Assembly (NCBI GenBank): GCA_031283395.1
Contig: JAITBV010000169.1
Span: 1-5,228, forward strand
Origin: Candidatus Adiutrix sp.
Lineage (GTDB): Bacteria; Desulfobacterota; Desulfarculia; Adiutricales; Adiutricaceae
Length of the DNA stretch: 5,228 nucleotides
Direction of reading: 5' to 3'
Shown here in pieces: positions 4,873-5,228 of this stretch (its first letter is position 1; each line of letters begins with the position of its first letter). The notes beneath the pieces are model-generated. The model made no database searches. It was not told the origin of the DNA and saw only the letters and a list, made by a program, of their open reading frames with translations. The position numbers were made by a program, and so were the translations under genes.

Positions 4873-5228
4873 ATGTCGATGAGAATAAAAGCCGCTCTTA
4901 TAATAATCTTGATCGTTTTTTTTCTTACGACGGCCAATTTCTTATCAAGCCTTTTTTTTACCAGGCAAAACCTTATTACCGCAATTGAGCAGGACATGTC
5001 TTTTGCCCTGGACATCGCCGATCATTTGGCGTCCACGCAAATCGGCCTGTTGAAATCAGACGCCGCCACGGTGGCCGAACGCCTGCTGAAGGCTGGGTCA
5101 AACGAGGAAATGGCGACTGTCATGGCCTCTCAAATGAACGAGTACCCGGACTTTCTGGCCCTGACTGTTTTTGACCAGGAGAATATCATCGCCCATTACG
5201 GCGAACCCATATCGCCCGCCCACATGTT
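4873..5228 (+). CDS. Membrane-anchored sensor protein, N-terminal part (probable histidine kinase)
   Basis: The first 118 codons are visible and the gene continues past the right edge. Residues 1-6 (MSMRIK) carry positive charge, followed by a long hydrophobic helix at about 7-29 (AALIIILIVFFLTTANFLSS), a signal-anchor. After it, RQNLITAIEQDMSFALDIADHLASTQ and the following mixed helix-strand sequence (to EYPDFLALTVFDQENIIAHYGEP) look like the start of an extracytoplasmic sensor domain of PAS/Cache (PDC) type: a long helix, then LALTVFDQENIIAHYG as the first core strands. Proteins that begin this way are usually histidine kinases, often hybrid ones, or chemoreceptors and diguanylate cyclases; the output domain is outside the window. 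The ATG at 4873 has GGGAG 7 nt upstream; the ATG at 4879 is less well spaced. It is transcribed away from the FIST-kinase genes from a strong promoter with an operator-like dyad. Confidence 0.75.
   Translation, partial: MSMRIKAALIIILIVFFLTTANFLSSLFFTRQNLITAIEQDMSFALDIADHLASTQIGLLKSDAATVAERLLKAGSNEEMATVMASQMNEYPDFLALTVFDQENIIAHYGEPISPAHM

Noticed and set aside
4827..5015. A 62-codon minus-strand open frame overlapping the membrane-sensor start.
   Set aside because: It lies opposite a signal-anchor coding region with a good ribosome binding site and promoter; its own start has neither.

Overview
The window is a signal-transduction locus with no metabolic genes. All of its complete genes lie on the minus strand; a fifth gene leaves the right edge on the plus strand. 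The protein mix (soluble PAS hybrid kinase with two receivers, FIST-domain protein, single-domain bacteriohemerythrin, stand-alone receiver, membrane sensor) suits an anaerobic or microaerophilic, signalling-rich bacterium. Desulfobacterota (former Deltaproteobacteria) or a relative with similar sensor clusters is my best guess. That assignment comes from protein style only, since the window has no rRNA or other taxonomic marker.

Layout, read along the minus strand from right to left: a FIST-domain sensor protein (4582-3419), a probable terminator or attenuator (3404-3366), a cytoplasmic PAS-HisKA-HATPase-REC-REC hybrid kinase (3314-1164), a sigma70-like promoter (1129-1101), a bacteriohemerythrin (1056-625), a 475-bp gene-free region, then the first 49 codons of a response regulator (149 to the left edge). 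The gene-free region holds a strong sigma70-like promoter (522-494) and a cluster of nested inverted repeats that could fold in the long leader of the response-regulator transcript. To the right, the 290-bp divergent region 4583-4872 separates the FIST gene from a plus-strand membrane sensor (4873 to the right edge). That sensor has a near-consensus promoter, TTGACA-N17-TATTAT, with an 8-bp perfect inverted repeat laid over its -35 box and spacer.

How the genes may work together (inference): FIST domains are thought to bind small ligands, hemerythrins bind O2 or related species through a di-iron site, and the hybrid kinase has no membrane segment and no Hpt domain. The cluster therefore looks like an intracellular sensing unit in which a soluble kinase takes input from its PAS domain, perhaps also from the FIST protein, and passes phosphate through its receivers and an Hpt protein encoded elsewhere, possibly to the neighbouring response regulator. 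The divergent membrane sensor would add an extracytoplasmic input. No mobile element, CRISPR array, tRNA or rRNA was seen. The parts that ordinary annotation does not explain are the structured 150-490 region and the inverted repeats in the divergent promoter region.
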